From: Paraburkholderia heleia NBRC 101817
GTDB lineage: Bacteria; Pseudomonadota; Gammaproteobacteria; Burkholderiales; Burkholderiaceae
NCBI RefSeq assembly: GCF_000739775.1
Contig: NZ_BBJH01000019.1
Location: forward strand, 123,665-187,664
Direction of reading: 5' to 3'
Length of the DNA stretch: 64,000 nucleotides
Under the pieces are notes generated by a model, which saw only the letters and a list, made by a program, of their open reading frames with translations, made no database searches and was not told where the DNA came from. The translations under genes were made by a program, and so were the position numbers. Below are positions 55,674 to 64,000 of this stretch, piece by piece; position 1 is the first letter of the stretch, and every line of letters starts with the position of its first letter.

Positions 55674-55702
55674 GACCGGTGCTCAGGCACCGGTCTTTTT
55701 TT
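55674..55702 (+). terminator. Intrinsic terminator after the helicase gene
   Basis: GACCGGTG, loop CTCAGG and CACCGGTC form a perfect stem followed by seven T residues. Confidence 0.9.
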
Positions 55703-56031
55703 ATCTCCGCGCAGATTTCACGATACGAAAAATTTTTTTGCTTCGTAAAAAATTGTGCTGCGTGGCACAAAGGGAGCGATTGCGAGATGGAAAATAGCGT
55801 TTCACATTACAGAAGAAACAACATAAGTAGTTGATTTAATTTAAATAAAAAATCTCGAAAAAGCCCGTTACCGGTCTGTTGCCAGTCGATCGATTTGCCT
55901 AGACTCTTATATAAGAGTTCGCGAAACGAAACGCCCAAACCCAGAACCCCGGCGTCTGCGTTTCGCGAGATTCAGCGGTTCAGCCGTTTCGTTTCAGCGA
56001 TCCACTTATCAGGCAAACGAAGGAGCCCACC
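55703..56031 (+). promoter_or_regulatory. AT-rich aceA control region with three dyads
   Basis: This ~330-bp stretch is much AT-richer than its surroundings. It has three dyad symmetries: TACGAA-N12-TTCGTA (55724-55747), TTGTGC-N6-GCACAA (55753-55770) and the 16-bp perfect palindrome at 55903-55918. Proximity to aceA suggests regulator-binding sites for carbon-source control. No regulator can be named from sequence alone. Confidence 0.6.
55903..55918. promoter_or_regulatory. Perfect 16-bp palindrome upstream of aceA
   Basis: ACTCTTATATAAGAGT is a perfect palindrome 114 bp upstream of the aceA start. AT-rich dyads of this size are typical of GntR- or LysR-class operators. I found no second copy by eye upstream of aceB. 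Confidence 0.65.
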
Positions 56032-57339
56032 ATGTCGACCCGTCAACAGCAAGCTCAGCAACTCCAGCAGCAGTGGGAAACCGATCCGCGCTGGAAGGGC
56101 ATCAGGCGCAACTACACGGCCGAAGACGTGGTGCGCCTGCGCGGCTCGGTCCAGCCTGAGCACACGCTCGCGAAGAACGGCGCCGAAAAGCTCTGGAAAG
56201 GCGTGAACACCGAGCCGTTCATCAACGCACTCGGTGCGCTCACGGGCAACCAGGCCATGCAGCAAGTGAAGGCCGGCCTCAAGGCGATCTATCTCTCGGG
56301 CTGGCAGGTCGCAGGCGACGCCAACCTCGCCGGGGAAATGTACCCGGACCAGTCGCTCTACCCTGCCAACTCGGTGCCGCAAGTCGTCAAGCGCATCAAC
56401 AACACGCTCACGCGCGCCGACCAGATCCAGTGGTCCGAAGGCAAGAACCCCGGCGACGAAGGCTACGTGGATTACTTCCAGCCGATCGTGGCCGACGCGG
56501 AGGCCGGCTTCGGCGGCGTGCTCAACGCGTTCGAACTGATGAAAGCGATGATCGAAGCAGGCGCGGCGGGCGTGCACTTCGAAGACCAGCTCGCCTCGGT
56601 GAAGAAGTGCGGCCACATGGGCGGCAAGGTGCTCGTGCCGACGCGCGAGAACATCGCCAAGCTCACGGCCGCCCGTCTGGCCGCCGACGTCTGCGGCGTG
56701 CCGACCGTCCTGCTCGCCCGCACCGACGCGGAAGCCGCCGACCTCGTCACCTCCGACATCGACGACAACGACCGCCCGTTCCTCACCGGCGAGCGCACCG
56801 TGGAAGGCTTCTTCCGCACGAAGAACGGCCTCGGGCAGGCCATCTCGCGCGGTCTGGCCTACGCGCCGTACGCCGACATGATCTGGTGCGAAACGGGCAA
56901 GCCGGATCTGGAGTTCGCGAAGAAGTTCGCCGAAGCGATCCACAAGCAGTTCCCGGGCAAGCTGCTCTCGTACAACTGCTCGCCGTCGTTCAACTGGAAG
57001 AAGAACCTCGACGACGCGACGATCGCCCGGTTCCAGCGCGAGCTGGGGGCGATGGGCTACAAATTCCAGTTCATCACGCTCGCGGGCTTCCACTCGCTCA
57101 ACTACTCGATGTTCAACCTCGCGCACGGCTATGCACGCCAGAACATGAGCGCGTTCGTGGAACTCCAGCAGGCCGAGTTCGCCGCCGCCGAGAAGGGCTT
57201 CACCGCCGTGAAGCATCAGCGCGAAGTGGGCACCGGCTACTTCGACGCCGTGACGCAGACGGTCGAGCGCGAAGCCTCGACCACGGCGCTGCACGGTTCG
57301 ACGGAAGACGAACAGTTCTTCGACAAGAAGGTGGCGTAA
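56032..57339 (+). CDS. aceA: Isocitrate lyase
   Basis: Isocitrate lyase splits isocitrate to succinate and glyoxylate, the first step of the glyoxylate shunt for growth on acetate or fatty acids. The 435-residue protein has the catalytic signature KKCGHMGGKVLVPT (KKCGH at about 191-195), the PEP-mutase-fold metal site in VADAEAGFGG and HFEDQLASVK, and YNCSPSFNWKK. Length matches bacterial AceA. ATG at 56032 follows AAGGAG. Malate synthase (aceB) lies 2.8 kb downstream. Confidence 0.98.
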   Translation: MSTRQQQAQQLQQQWETDPRWKGIRRNYTAEDVVRLRGSVQPEHTLAKNGAEKLWKGVNTEPFINALGALTGNQAMQQVKAGLKAIYLSGWQVAGDANLAGEMYPDQSLYPANSVPQVVKRINNTLTRADQIQWSEGKNPGDEGYVDYFQPIVADAEAGFGGVLNAFELMKAMIEAGAAGVHFEDQLASVKKCGHMGGKVLVPTRENIAKLTAARLAADVCGVPTVLLARTDAEAADLVTSDIDDNDRPFLTGERTVEGFFRTKNGLGQAISRGLAYAPYADMIWCETGKPDLEFAKKFAEAIHKQFPGKLLSYNCSPSFNWKKNLDDATIARFQRELGAMGYKFQFITLAGFHSLNYSMFNLAHGYARQNMSAFVELQQAEFAAAEKGFTAVKHQREVGTGYFDAVTQTVEREASTTALHGSTEDEQFFDKKVA

Positions 57340-57584
57340 GACCACCGGCAGCAACGGCGGTGCGAGCCGCCGCGCTCGAACAGGCAGCCGGCACGCGTAC
57401 CTTGGCGGGGCGCGCCGGCCGCTTGCCGGTGCGGCCCGCACGCATGCCGCAGGGCGTTCAGGGAGGAGGCGGTAGAGGACACAGGCCGCGCGTGCTGGAC
57501 AGAATCCGGTCCGCGGCTCGCCCAGCCAACGCACCGGGCGGGCATGGCCTTGTGACTCATCGGGAATCCAGAGGAAAGCTGCAG
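57340..57584. other. Gap between converging aceA and usp genes
   Basis: This 245-bp GC-rich stretch has several short inverted GC elements (CCGGC/GCCGG), but no stem with a T-run that I would call a terminator. No gene is supported. Confidence 0.3.
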
Positions 57585-58019
57585 CTAGCGATACACGATC
57601 ACCGGAATCTTCGTATGGGTGAGCACGCGCTGCGTTTCGCTGCCGATCAGCAGGCTGCCGAGCCCGCGACGCCCGTGCGAGGCCATGAAGATGACGTCGC
57701 AGCCGCCCGTTTCAGCGGCTTCGATGATGCCGAGATACGGCGATGGATGCACGCTCGTGCGGCTGTCGCAGATCACGCCGACGCTGCGTGCCGCCGCCTC
57801 GATTTCGTCCAGATGCACGCGCGCCTCTCGCTCACTGCGCGTCTGGAAGTCGCCTGGCGGCTCGATCACCACGTCGGCGTAAGGCGAGTATGGATATTGC
57901 GGCAGGCACGCGTAGGCGGTGACGCGCGCGCCCACGGTGCTGGCGAGGTCGATCGCGCCGTCGATCGCCTTTTTCGACAGTTCCGAACCATCCGTCGGAA
58001 CAAGGATGTGCTTGAACAT
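57585..58019 (-). CDS. Universal stress protein (UspA family)
   Basis: Usp proteins help survival under starvation and other stresses; many bind ATP. The 144-residue protein begins MFKHILVPTDGSELSKKAID and ends with the nucleotide-binding signature VIFMASHGRRGLGSLLIGSETQRVLTHTKIPVIV, split here as GRRGLGSLLIGSETQRVL with the G-x2-G-x9-G(S/T) pattern, so ATP binding is likely. It lies between aceA and the lysR gene, on the opposite strand from aceA. Confidence 0.93.
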   Translation of the reverse strand: MFKHILVPTDGSELSKKAIDGAIDLASTVGARVTAYACLPQYPYSPYADVVIEPPGDFQTRSEREARVHLDEIEAAARSVGVICDSRTSVHPSPYLGIIEAAETGGCDVIFMASHGRRGLGSLLIGSETQRVLTHTKIPVIVYR

Positions 58020-58197
58020 GGCGCGCTCCGTGGTCTATCGGATTACGGGCAAGTCAAGGGTGAAGACGCGGGGCAAAAACTCAGCTGGCGTCTCGCGCGG
58101 GCGGGCGCCTCTACCCTCAGGTCGATTGTAGTGCGCGAAAAATCCATGCAAGACGTGCGTGCGGGTCATCCCGGATATCGGAAACACGCACAGCGCC

Positions 58198-59100
58198 CTA
58201 TTCCCAGTAACCGGGCTGACCGTAGGTATGCTTGAGATAGTCGAGAAAAAGGCGCACGCGCAGCGGCAAATGGCGGCGCTGTGCAAACACGGCGTGAATG
58301 CCGATGGGCGGCGCAGCGAACGCGTCGAGCACGGTCACGAGCCGGCCCGCCGCGATGTCCTCGCCGACTTCCCACCACGAGCGCCACGCCAGACCGTGGC
58401 CCGCGAGACACCACTCGTGCAGCACGGCGCCGTCCGAGCATTCCATCGTGCCCGCCACGCGGATCGACACCACTTTGCCCGCCTGCTGGAACGCCCAGCC
58501 GCGCTGCTGGTTCAGGCTCGCGCCGAAGGCGAGGCAGTTATGGCGCGCGAGGTCGGCGGGCGTTTCGGGCTCGCCGCGGCGCGACAGATAGGCAGGTGCC
58601 GCCACGCACACGCGCCGGTTCTCGCCGAGCTTGAGCGACACGAGGGACGAATCGGCCAGTTCGCCGAGGCGCACGGCGCAGTCGAAGCCTTCGTTCACGA
58701 GGTCGACGATCCGGTCCGAAAGATCGAGCGCGATGCTCACGTCCGGATGCGCGAGCGTGAAATCGGGCACGAGCGGCGCGACATGGCGACGCCCGAAGCC
58801 GGCCGGCGCGGACACGCGCAGGTGCCCGCTCGCTTTCACACCGCCCTCGGACACGCTCGCCTCGGCGTTCTGCATGTCGTGAATGATGCGCTGGCAGTCC
58901 TCGAGGAACGCCGATCCTTCGAACGTGAGCGTGATGCGCCGCGTGGTGCGCACGAGCAGTTTCACGCCGAGGCGCTCTTCGAGCGCATCGATGCGCCGGC
59001 CGATGATGGCGGGCGCCACGCCCTCGACCTGGGCGGCGGCGGAAAGGCTGCCCTTGGCGGCAACGGCAACGAAAGTTTCGATCTGTTTGAAGCGGTCCAT
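58198..59100 (-). CDS. LysR-family transcriptional regulator
   Basis: This 300-residue regulator has the N-terminal winged helix-turn-helix (MDRFKQIETFVAVAAKGSLS and GRRIDALEERLGVKLLVR, residues 1-60). A type-2 periplasmic-binding-like effector domain follows (HLRVSAPAGFGRRHVAPLVP onward). It belongs to the CrgA/AaeR-like branch with the LRVSAP segment. It diverges from the HAD gene with a 165-bp gap, and LysR regulators often control the divergent gene, so the dehalogenase is the first candidate target; aceB is the next. The effector is unknown. Confidence 0.92.
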   Translation of the reverse strand: MDRFKQIETFVAVAAKGSLSAAAQVEGVAPAIIGRRIDALEERLGVKLLVRTTRRITLTFEGSAFLEDCQRIIHDMQNAEASVSEGGVKASGHLRVSAPAGFGRRHVAPLVPDFTLAHPDVSIALDLSDRIVDLVNEGFDCAVRLGELADSSLVSLKLGENRRVCVAAPAYLSRRGEPETPADLARHNCLAFGASLNQQRGWAFQQAGKVVSIRVAGTMECSDGAVLHEWCLAGHGLAWRSWWEVGEDIAAGRLVTVLDAFAAPPIGIHAVFAQRRHLPLRVRLFLDYLKHTYGQPGYWE

Positions 59101-59265
59101 CGGCAGACACTGCGCGCACAGGGCGACAGAAACAGTGGAAAAGACAAGGCAGGCCGACAGATTAGGTGGGTAAAAGTAAAAGATCAAGTGATCAATCCTG
59201 CCTTTTTCAGTCATGCGACTCATGAATACAATCGACCTCGACCTCTGAATACGGAGTGCAAGGCT

Positions 59266-60039
59266 ATGTCGGCCACAACGACACCCTCAACGACACGCTT
59301 TCCCAAGGCAGTGATCTTCGACGCGTACGGCACGCTTTTCGACGTGCATTCGGTCGTCGCCGCCGCCGAGCAGATGTTCCCCGGCCAGGGGGAAGCGCTC
59401 TCGCAGCTCTGGCGCGCGAAGCAGATCGAGTACACGCAGCTGCGCACGCTTTCCGACCCGGCCGGCGCGCGCTACCGCCCGTTCTGGGACATCACGCTCG
59501 ACGCGCTGCGTTACGCTGCGCGCCGCCTGAACCTGGCGCTCACGGGCGCGGGCGAAAAGCGTCTCATGGACGAATACGCCTGCCTTTCGGCGTTCCCCGA
59601 CGTGCTGCCCGCGCTGCGCCGCCTGCGTGAGCCACGCGAAGACGGCACGCGCACGGGCCTTGCGATCCTCTCGAACGGCAACCCGCAGATGCTCGACATC
59701 GCCGTGAAGAGCGCCGGCATGAGCGGCCTCTTCGACTACGTGCTATCGGTCGACGCCGTGCGCGCCTACAAGCCGGCCGCCGCCGCGTATTCGCTCGGCA
59801 CGCACGCTTTCGGCGCCGCGCCATGCGACCTGGTGTTCGTGTCGTCGAACGGCTGGGACGCCGCGGGCGCCGGCTGGTTCGGCTACACCACATTCTGGAT
59901 CAACCGCCAGCGACTGCCCGCCGAGGAACTCGGCGTGGCGCCGCATGGCACCGGCGGCGGCATGGCAGAACTCGCCGCCTTTCTCGAAACCGCTGCGCCG
60001 GAACGGCAAAGCCGCCCTCGCCCCAGCCCGGGCGCGTGA
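59266..60039 (+). CDS. HAD-superfamily haloacid dehalogenase, type II
   Basis: L-2-haloacid dehalogenases hydrolyse short 2-haloacids with inversion, giving 2-hydroxy acids. The 257-residue protein has the nucleophile motif I in VIFDAYGTLFDVHSV, motif II AILSNGNPQML, the Lys of motif III in VRAYKPAAAAYSLG, and motif IV VFVSSNGWDAAGAGWFGYTT. These fit type II dehalogenases (FDAYGTLFD, SSNxWD). Real substrates may be other small phosphate-free acids. ATG at 59266 (MSATTTPSTTRFPKAV) is the start. It lies 68 bp before aceB and may be cotranscribed with it. Confidence 0.9.
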   Translation: MSATTTPSTTRFPKAVIFDAYGTLFDVHSVVAAAEQMFPGQGEALSQLWRAKQIEYTQLRTLSDPAGARYRPFWDITLDALRYAARRLNLALTGAGEKRLMDEYACLSAFPDVLPALRRLREPREDGTRTGLAILSNGNPQMLDIAVKSAGMSGLFDYVLSVDAVRAYKPAAAAYSLGTHAFGAAPCDLVFVSSNGWDAAGAGWFGYTTFWINRQRLPAEELGVAPHGTGGGMAELAAFLETAAPERQSRPRPSPGA

Positions 60040-60107
60040 CGGACGCGCCGCTCGCCGCAGCCACAACAACCACACATTCACACTCTGACCGACCAAGGAG
60101 CAAGCAA

Positions 60108-61700
<1,593 letters not shown>

Positions 61701-61730
61701 TCGTTCTGCATGTCTAACGGATAGCCGATG

Positions 61731-61774
61731 AAAAAGGCCCGGCGGGAATGAGCCCGCCGGGCCTTCGTGCTTTT
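61731..61774 (+). terminator. Intrinsic terminator after aceB
   Basis: AAGGCCCGGCGGG and CCCGCCGGGCCTT form a perfect 13-bp stem around AATGAG, with TTCGTGCTTTT after it and AAAAA before it. It can serve both aceB and the converging cyclotransferase-like gene. Confidence 0.9.
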
Positions 61775-61795
61775 CATGCACCGCTTCCCGAACGA

Positions 61796-62203
61796 TCAGC
61801 GCGTGCGCCGATGCGCGACCCAGTCGCCGCCTGCGATCTCGGGGCGCCCTGCAACGGCCGCGGACGCAACCGGATAGTAGAGGCAAGCGATGCGCTCGCC
61901 GTGCACCTCGATATCCACTTCCGCCGAAACAAAGAGACCATCGGCACCCGGATAAACCTGTTCGATTTCGTCGAGCACGGCGAGGAGCGCGTCGTCGATT
62001 TCGTAGACGTCGCCGACGACCGTCGATCGCGCATCCGCCGACCCGGCCACCATCCCGGGATAGCTGCCGAAATCGAAGAGCCGACCGGCGAGCGTAGTGA
62101 GACCGAGGTGACGCGGGCGGGCAATCGCGTTGCTATCCGCCGCGAGGTTGATGTCGTTGATCTCGCCCGCGCGCAGCGTGCCGTAGACGAACACGTATTT
62201 CAT
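61796..62203 (-). CDS. Gamma-glutamylcyclotransferase-like protein (YtfP/AIG2 family)
   Basis: Family members release 5-oxoproline from gamma-glutamyl amines, or do related glutathione turnover. The 135-residue protein starts MKYVFVYGTLRAGEINDIN, the YGTLR substrate-loop motif. It contains GRLFDFGSYPGMVAG, VVGDVYEIDDALLAVLDEIE (catalytic Glu region) and a C-terminal ACLYYPV. The precise substrate is not known. ATG at 62203 is preceded by AAGGAG with 9-nt spacing, which settles the start against an upstream open frame. Confidence 0.88.
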   Translation of the reverse strand: MKYVFVYGTLRAGEINDINLAADSNAIARPRHLGLTTLAGRLFDFGSYPGMVAGSADARSTVVGDVYEIDDALLAVLDEIEQVYPGADGLFVSAEVDIEVHGERIACLYYPVASAAVAGRPEIAGGDWVAHRRTR

Positions 62204-62379
62204 GGCATGGATCTCCTTCAGGGCGACTTGCGCCACACGAGCACACTGTCGATTCGCCCACATTATGCCCGGCCATAAAGACGTGCGGCCCAGGCCCGCG
62301 AGCGCGAGACGTCTACAATGGGTGCACTAGTCGCCAAATCCGCCGCCGAACTCGTCGCCGAATCCGCCCCCTGCCCGTC

Positions 62380-63261
62380 ATGCCCGAGGATCTGCCCCGC
62401 TTCGCACGCAACGGCGCGCCGCCGCGCGCCGAACTCGTCGATATCCCGCCCGAGTTCGCGCCGACCCCCACGCACCCTGTGCGCGTGCGCTCGCGGCCCA
62501 TGCCGGCGGGGGTCTGCATCGCGCAGCACACGCATGCGTGGGCGCAACTCGCCTACTCGTCGCGCGGCGTGCTGCGCATGGCGACGCCCGGCACCACGTG
62601 GATGGTGCCGCCCTCGCGCGCGATCTGGGTGCCGCCTCACATCACGCATGAAGTGGCGATCGTCGAGGACGCGTTCCTGCGCACGCTCTACGTAGACGAA
62701 TCGGTGATTCCGCCCGGCCTCGACGCGTGCCGCGTGGTCGAAGTCTCAGGCCTCCTGCGCGAGACGATCGCGGCCCTCGACGAGCGCGGCCTTCCCGCCG
62801 CGCGCGAGCGCCTGCTCGGCGCGCTGGCGCTCGACGAGATCACGCGCTCGGCGCCGCTGCCGCTCGCCGTGCCGATGCCGGAGGAAAAGCGCCTGCGCGC
62901 GCTGTGCGAAGCGCTGCTCGCCGACCCGGCGGGACCCGGCTCGCTCGAGTACTGGGCCGCCCACATAGGCGCGAGCACGCGCACGATCGCGCGGCTCTTT
63001 CGCCAGGAGCTTGGGGTGAGCTTTTCGCAATGGCGGCAGCAGGCGATTCTCGCGCGCGCGATCCCGCTGCTCAATCAGGGACGCCCGATGGCCGTCGTGG
63101 CGCAGGAACTCGGCTATCAGAGCCAGAGTGCGTTTTCGGCGATGTTTCGCCGCGCCTTCGGCGAGAGCCCGCGCGCCTTCATCGCGCGCGGCACGGGCGA
63201 TCGCGACGAGGACGAACCGGAAGATTCCGTGGCCGCCGGGCGCGACGACAACACAGGTTGA
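62380..63261 (+). CDS. AraC-family transcriptional regulator (cupin-HTH type)
   Basis: This 293-residue regulator has an N-terminal cupin domain (AQHTHAWAQLAYSSRGVLRM and PSRAIWVPPHITHEVAI, residues ~45-100). The C-terminal double helix-turn-helix contains LEYWAAHIGASTRTIARLFRQE and MAVVAQELGYQSQSAFSAMF, with GESPRAF, the AraC signature. It resembles NimR-like proteins, and DMT or MFS exporters are their usual targets; none is adjacent here. TACAAT at 62314-62319 is a plausible -10 box. The C-terminal ~20 residues are acidic and variable. Confidence 0.92.
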   Translation: MPEDLPRFARNGAPPRAELVDIPPEFAPTPTHPVRVRSRPMPAGVCIAQHTHAWAQLAYSSRGVLRMATPGTTWMVPPSRAIWVPPHITHEVAIVEDAFLRTLYVDESVIPPGLDACRVVEVSGLLRETIAALDERGLPAARERLLGALALDEITRSAPLPLAVPMPEEKRLRALCEALLADPAGPGSLEYWAAHIGASTRTIARLFRQELGVSFSQWRQQAILARAIPLLNQGRPMAVVAQELGYQSQSAFSAMFRRAFGESPRAFIARGTGDRDEDEPEDSVAAGRDDNTG

Positions 63262-63277
63262 GCGGGAGCGGCCAGGG

Positions 63278-63742
63278 TCAGACGAGCCGCGTCATGTGGC
63301 GAATCGAGCCGAGACGCGCAAGCCTCGGCCCCGCCACGCGATAACCCATGCGCAGATAAAGACGTGCGGCCGGATTGTCGACGAACACGCGCAGCTGCAG
63401 TTCGCGCAGGCCGCGCTCGCGGGCCCACTGGTGCGAGATGTCGAGCAGGAACGTGCCGGCGCCATTGCCTCGATATCCCTGTGCGATCTGCACGTCGCGA
63501 ATGTGCAGCGAGTCGCCCTCCTGCGTCACGCGCAGCACGCCAATAGCCTCGCCGTCGAGTTCGAGGATGAAGTTCTCCGACTCGCGATAGCTCGCCAGAA
63601 AGAGATCGCCGCGCCAGACGAGGTGATGCCGCAGATAGTAGCCACCCATGTTGTTGCGCGTGAGCGTCTCCGCGAACTCGAAATCGTCCATGGTGGCGCG
63701 GCGCAACTGAAACGGCGAGGGAATGTCGTTCGGTGCGAACAT
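63278..63742 (-). CDS. GNAT-family N-acetyltransferase
   Basis: This 154-residue protein has the GNAT core: FQLRRATMDDFEFAETL at the N-terminus, IGVLRVTQEGDSLHIRDVQI (strand 4), then acetyl-CoA motif A in AQGYRGNGAGTFLLDISHQW (Q/R-x2-G-x-G/A) and LQLRVFVDNPAARLYLRMGY near the C-terminus. The substrate is unknown. It ends 17 bp from the AraC gene, converging, and is 166 bp from tRNA-Asp, which lies upstream on the same strand. Confidence 0.85.
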   Translation of the reverse strand: MFAPNDIPSPFQLRRATMDDFEFAETLTRNNMGGYYLRHHLVWRGDLFLASYRESENFILELDGEAIGVLRVTQEGDSLHIRDVQIAQGYRGNGAGTFLLDISHQWARERGLRELQLRVFVDNPAARLYLRMGYRVAGPRLARLGSIRHMTRLV

Positions 63743-63870
63743 GTCGGCAAGCGAGGAAACCGGGTTTCGACAACGCTACGATAACGCGCGGCCGCAAGCA
63801 ATCGCAGATTGTCCGTACGGCAAACGAAACGACGGTTGGGGGTGCCAAGCGTGAGAAACGTCTGCGGAAA

Positions 63871-63903
63871 AGAAAAAGCCCGTTGGACGTATCCAACGGG
63901 CTT
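63871..63903 (-). terminator. Intrinsic terminator after tRNA-Asp
   Basis: AAGCCCGTTGGA and TCCAACGGGCTT form a perfect 12-bp stem around CGTA, followed on the minus strand by a T-run. It begins 5 bp past the tRNA CCA end. Confidence 0.9.
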
Positions 63904-63908
63904 CGTTC

Positions 63909-63985
63909 TGGCGGAGCGGACGGGACTCGAACCCGCGACCCCCGGCGTGACAGGCCGGTATTCTAACCGACTGAACTACCGCTCC
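63909..63985 (-). tRNA. tRNA-Asp (anticodon GTC)
   Basis: The 77-nt minus-strand gene starts GGAGCGG, which pairs with CCGCTCC at its 3' end. The D-loop region (GTTCAGTCGGTTAGAA), the anticodon loop CCTGTCACG with GTC, and the T-loop GGTTCGAGTCC are all present. The discriminator base is G, and CCA is encoded in the DNA (63911-63909). An intrinsic terminator follows. Upstream sequence beyond 64000 could hold cotranscribed tRNAs. Confidence 0.97.
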
Positions 63986-64000
63986 AGCTTGCTGCTCACA

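Noticed and set aside
55760..55785. Sigma-54-like promoter (TGGCAC followed by TTGC) upstream of aceA
   Set aside because: The distance between the GG and GC elements is about 18 bp rather than 12, so it does not fit a -24/-12 promoter.
63743..64000. tRNA-Asp as an integration site with a nearby genomic island
   Set aside because: No integrase, direct repeat of the tRNA 3' end or composition shift is visible in the window. The tRNA is followed by its own terminator.

Overview
The window looks like core chromosome of a Burkholderiaceae betaproteobacterium (Burkholderia, Paraburkholderia or Caballeronia type). The evidence is the very high G+C, the strong third-position G/C bias, and gene orders typical of that group: rpsB-tsf-pyrH-frr-uppS-cdsA-dxr-rseP-bamA-skp-lpxD-fabZ-lpxA-lpxB-rnhB, the smc-zipA-ligA-def block, and the divergent ppsA/ppsR pair. 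Genus is inferred from order and protein character; no database search was possible. I found no insertion sequence, prophage, plasmid gene, CRISPR array or obvious foreign-DNA island.

Layout. (1) 1-1863: the 5' part of ppsA (minus) diverges from its regulator ppsR (plus). (2) 1932-18339: a long minus-strand block read right to left. It runs from translation (rpsB, tsf) through UMP kinase, ribosome recycling, undecaprenyl-PP and CDP-diacylglycerol synthesis and the MEP pathway (dxr) to envelope proteolysis (rseP), outer-membrane assembly (bamA, skp), lipid A synthesis (lpxD, fabZ, lpxA, lpxB), rnhB and a SpoU-type RNA methyltransferase. It couples ribosome supply to envelope growth. (3) 18823-24556: plus-strand map, glnD and an RluB-like pseudouridine synthase with a long repetitive basic N-terminus. 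(4) 24644-33739: minus-strand def, ligA, zipA, smc and a DMT-family exporter. (5) 34050-40367: plus-strand lysine/diaminopimelate genes (dapC, dapD, a YffB-like gene, dapE), then prmB and a cardiolipin synthase. (6) 40392-50733: mixed genes: glutathione peroxidase, ABC-F ATPase, CoA transferase, a DUF2866-like small protein, radA, alr, lplT, thiD and a DUF1853 protein. (7) 50730-53909: a tightly overlapped minus-strand tsaB-rimI-UDG-DUF1853 operon diverging from an acyl-CoA-binding protein. (8) 53910-61700: a DEAD-box helicase with a long leader, then a glyoxylate-shunt neighbourhood (aceA, usp, lysR, HAD dehalogenase, aceB). (9) 61796-63985: a gamma-glutamylcyclotransferase-like protein, an AraC regulator, a GNAT acetyltransferase and tRNA-Asp(GTC).

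Most of the window is housekeeping DNA. What stands out lies in low-complexity coding repeats and untranslated leaders: ten 69-bp in-frame units in the RluB-like gene, seventeen GCTTCG hexamers in the UDG gene, a leader of about 300 nt before rpsB, a leader of about 285 nt before the helicase, a cluster of dyads before aceA, and 14-bp GC-rich tandem repeats before fabZ. I did not find a convincing wholly new multi-gene system and do not claim one.
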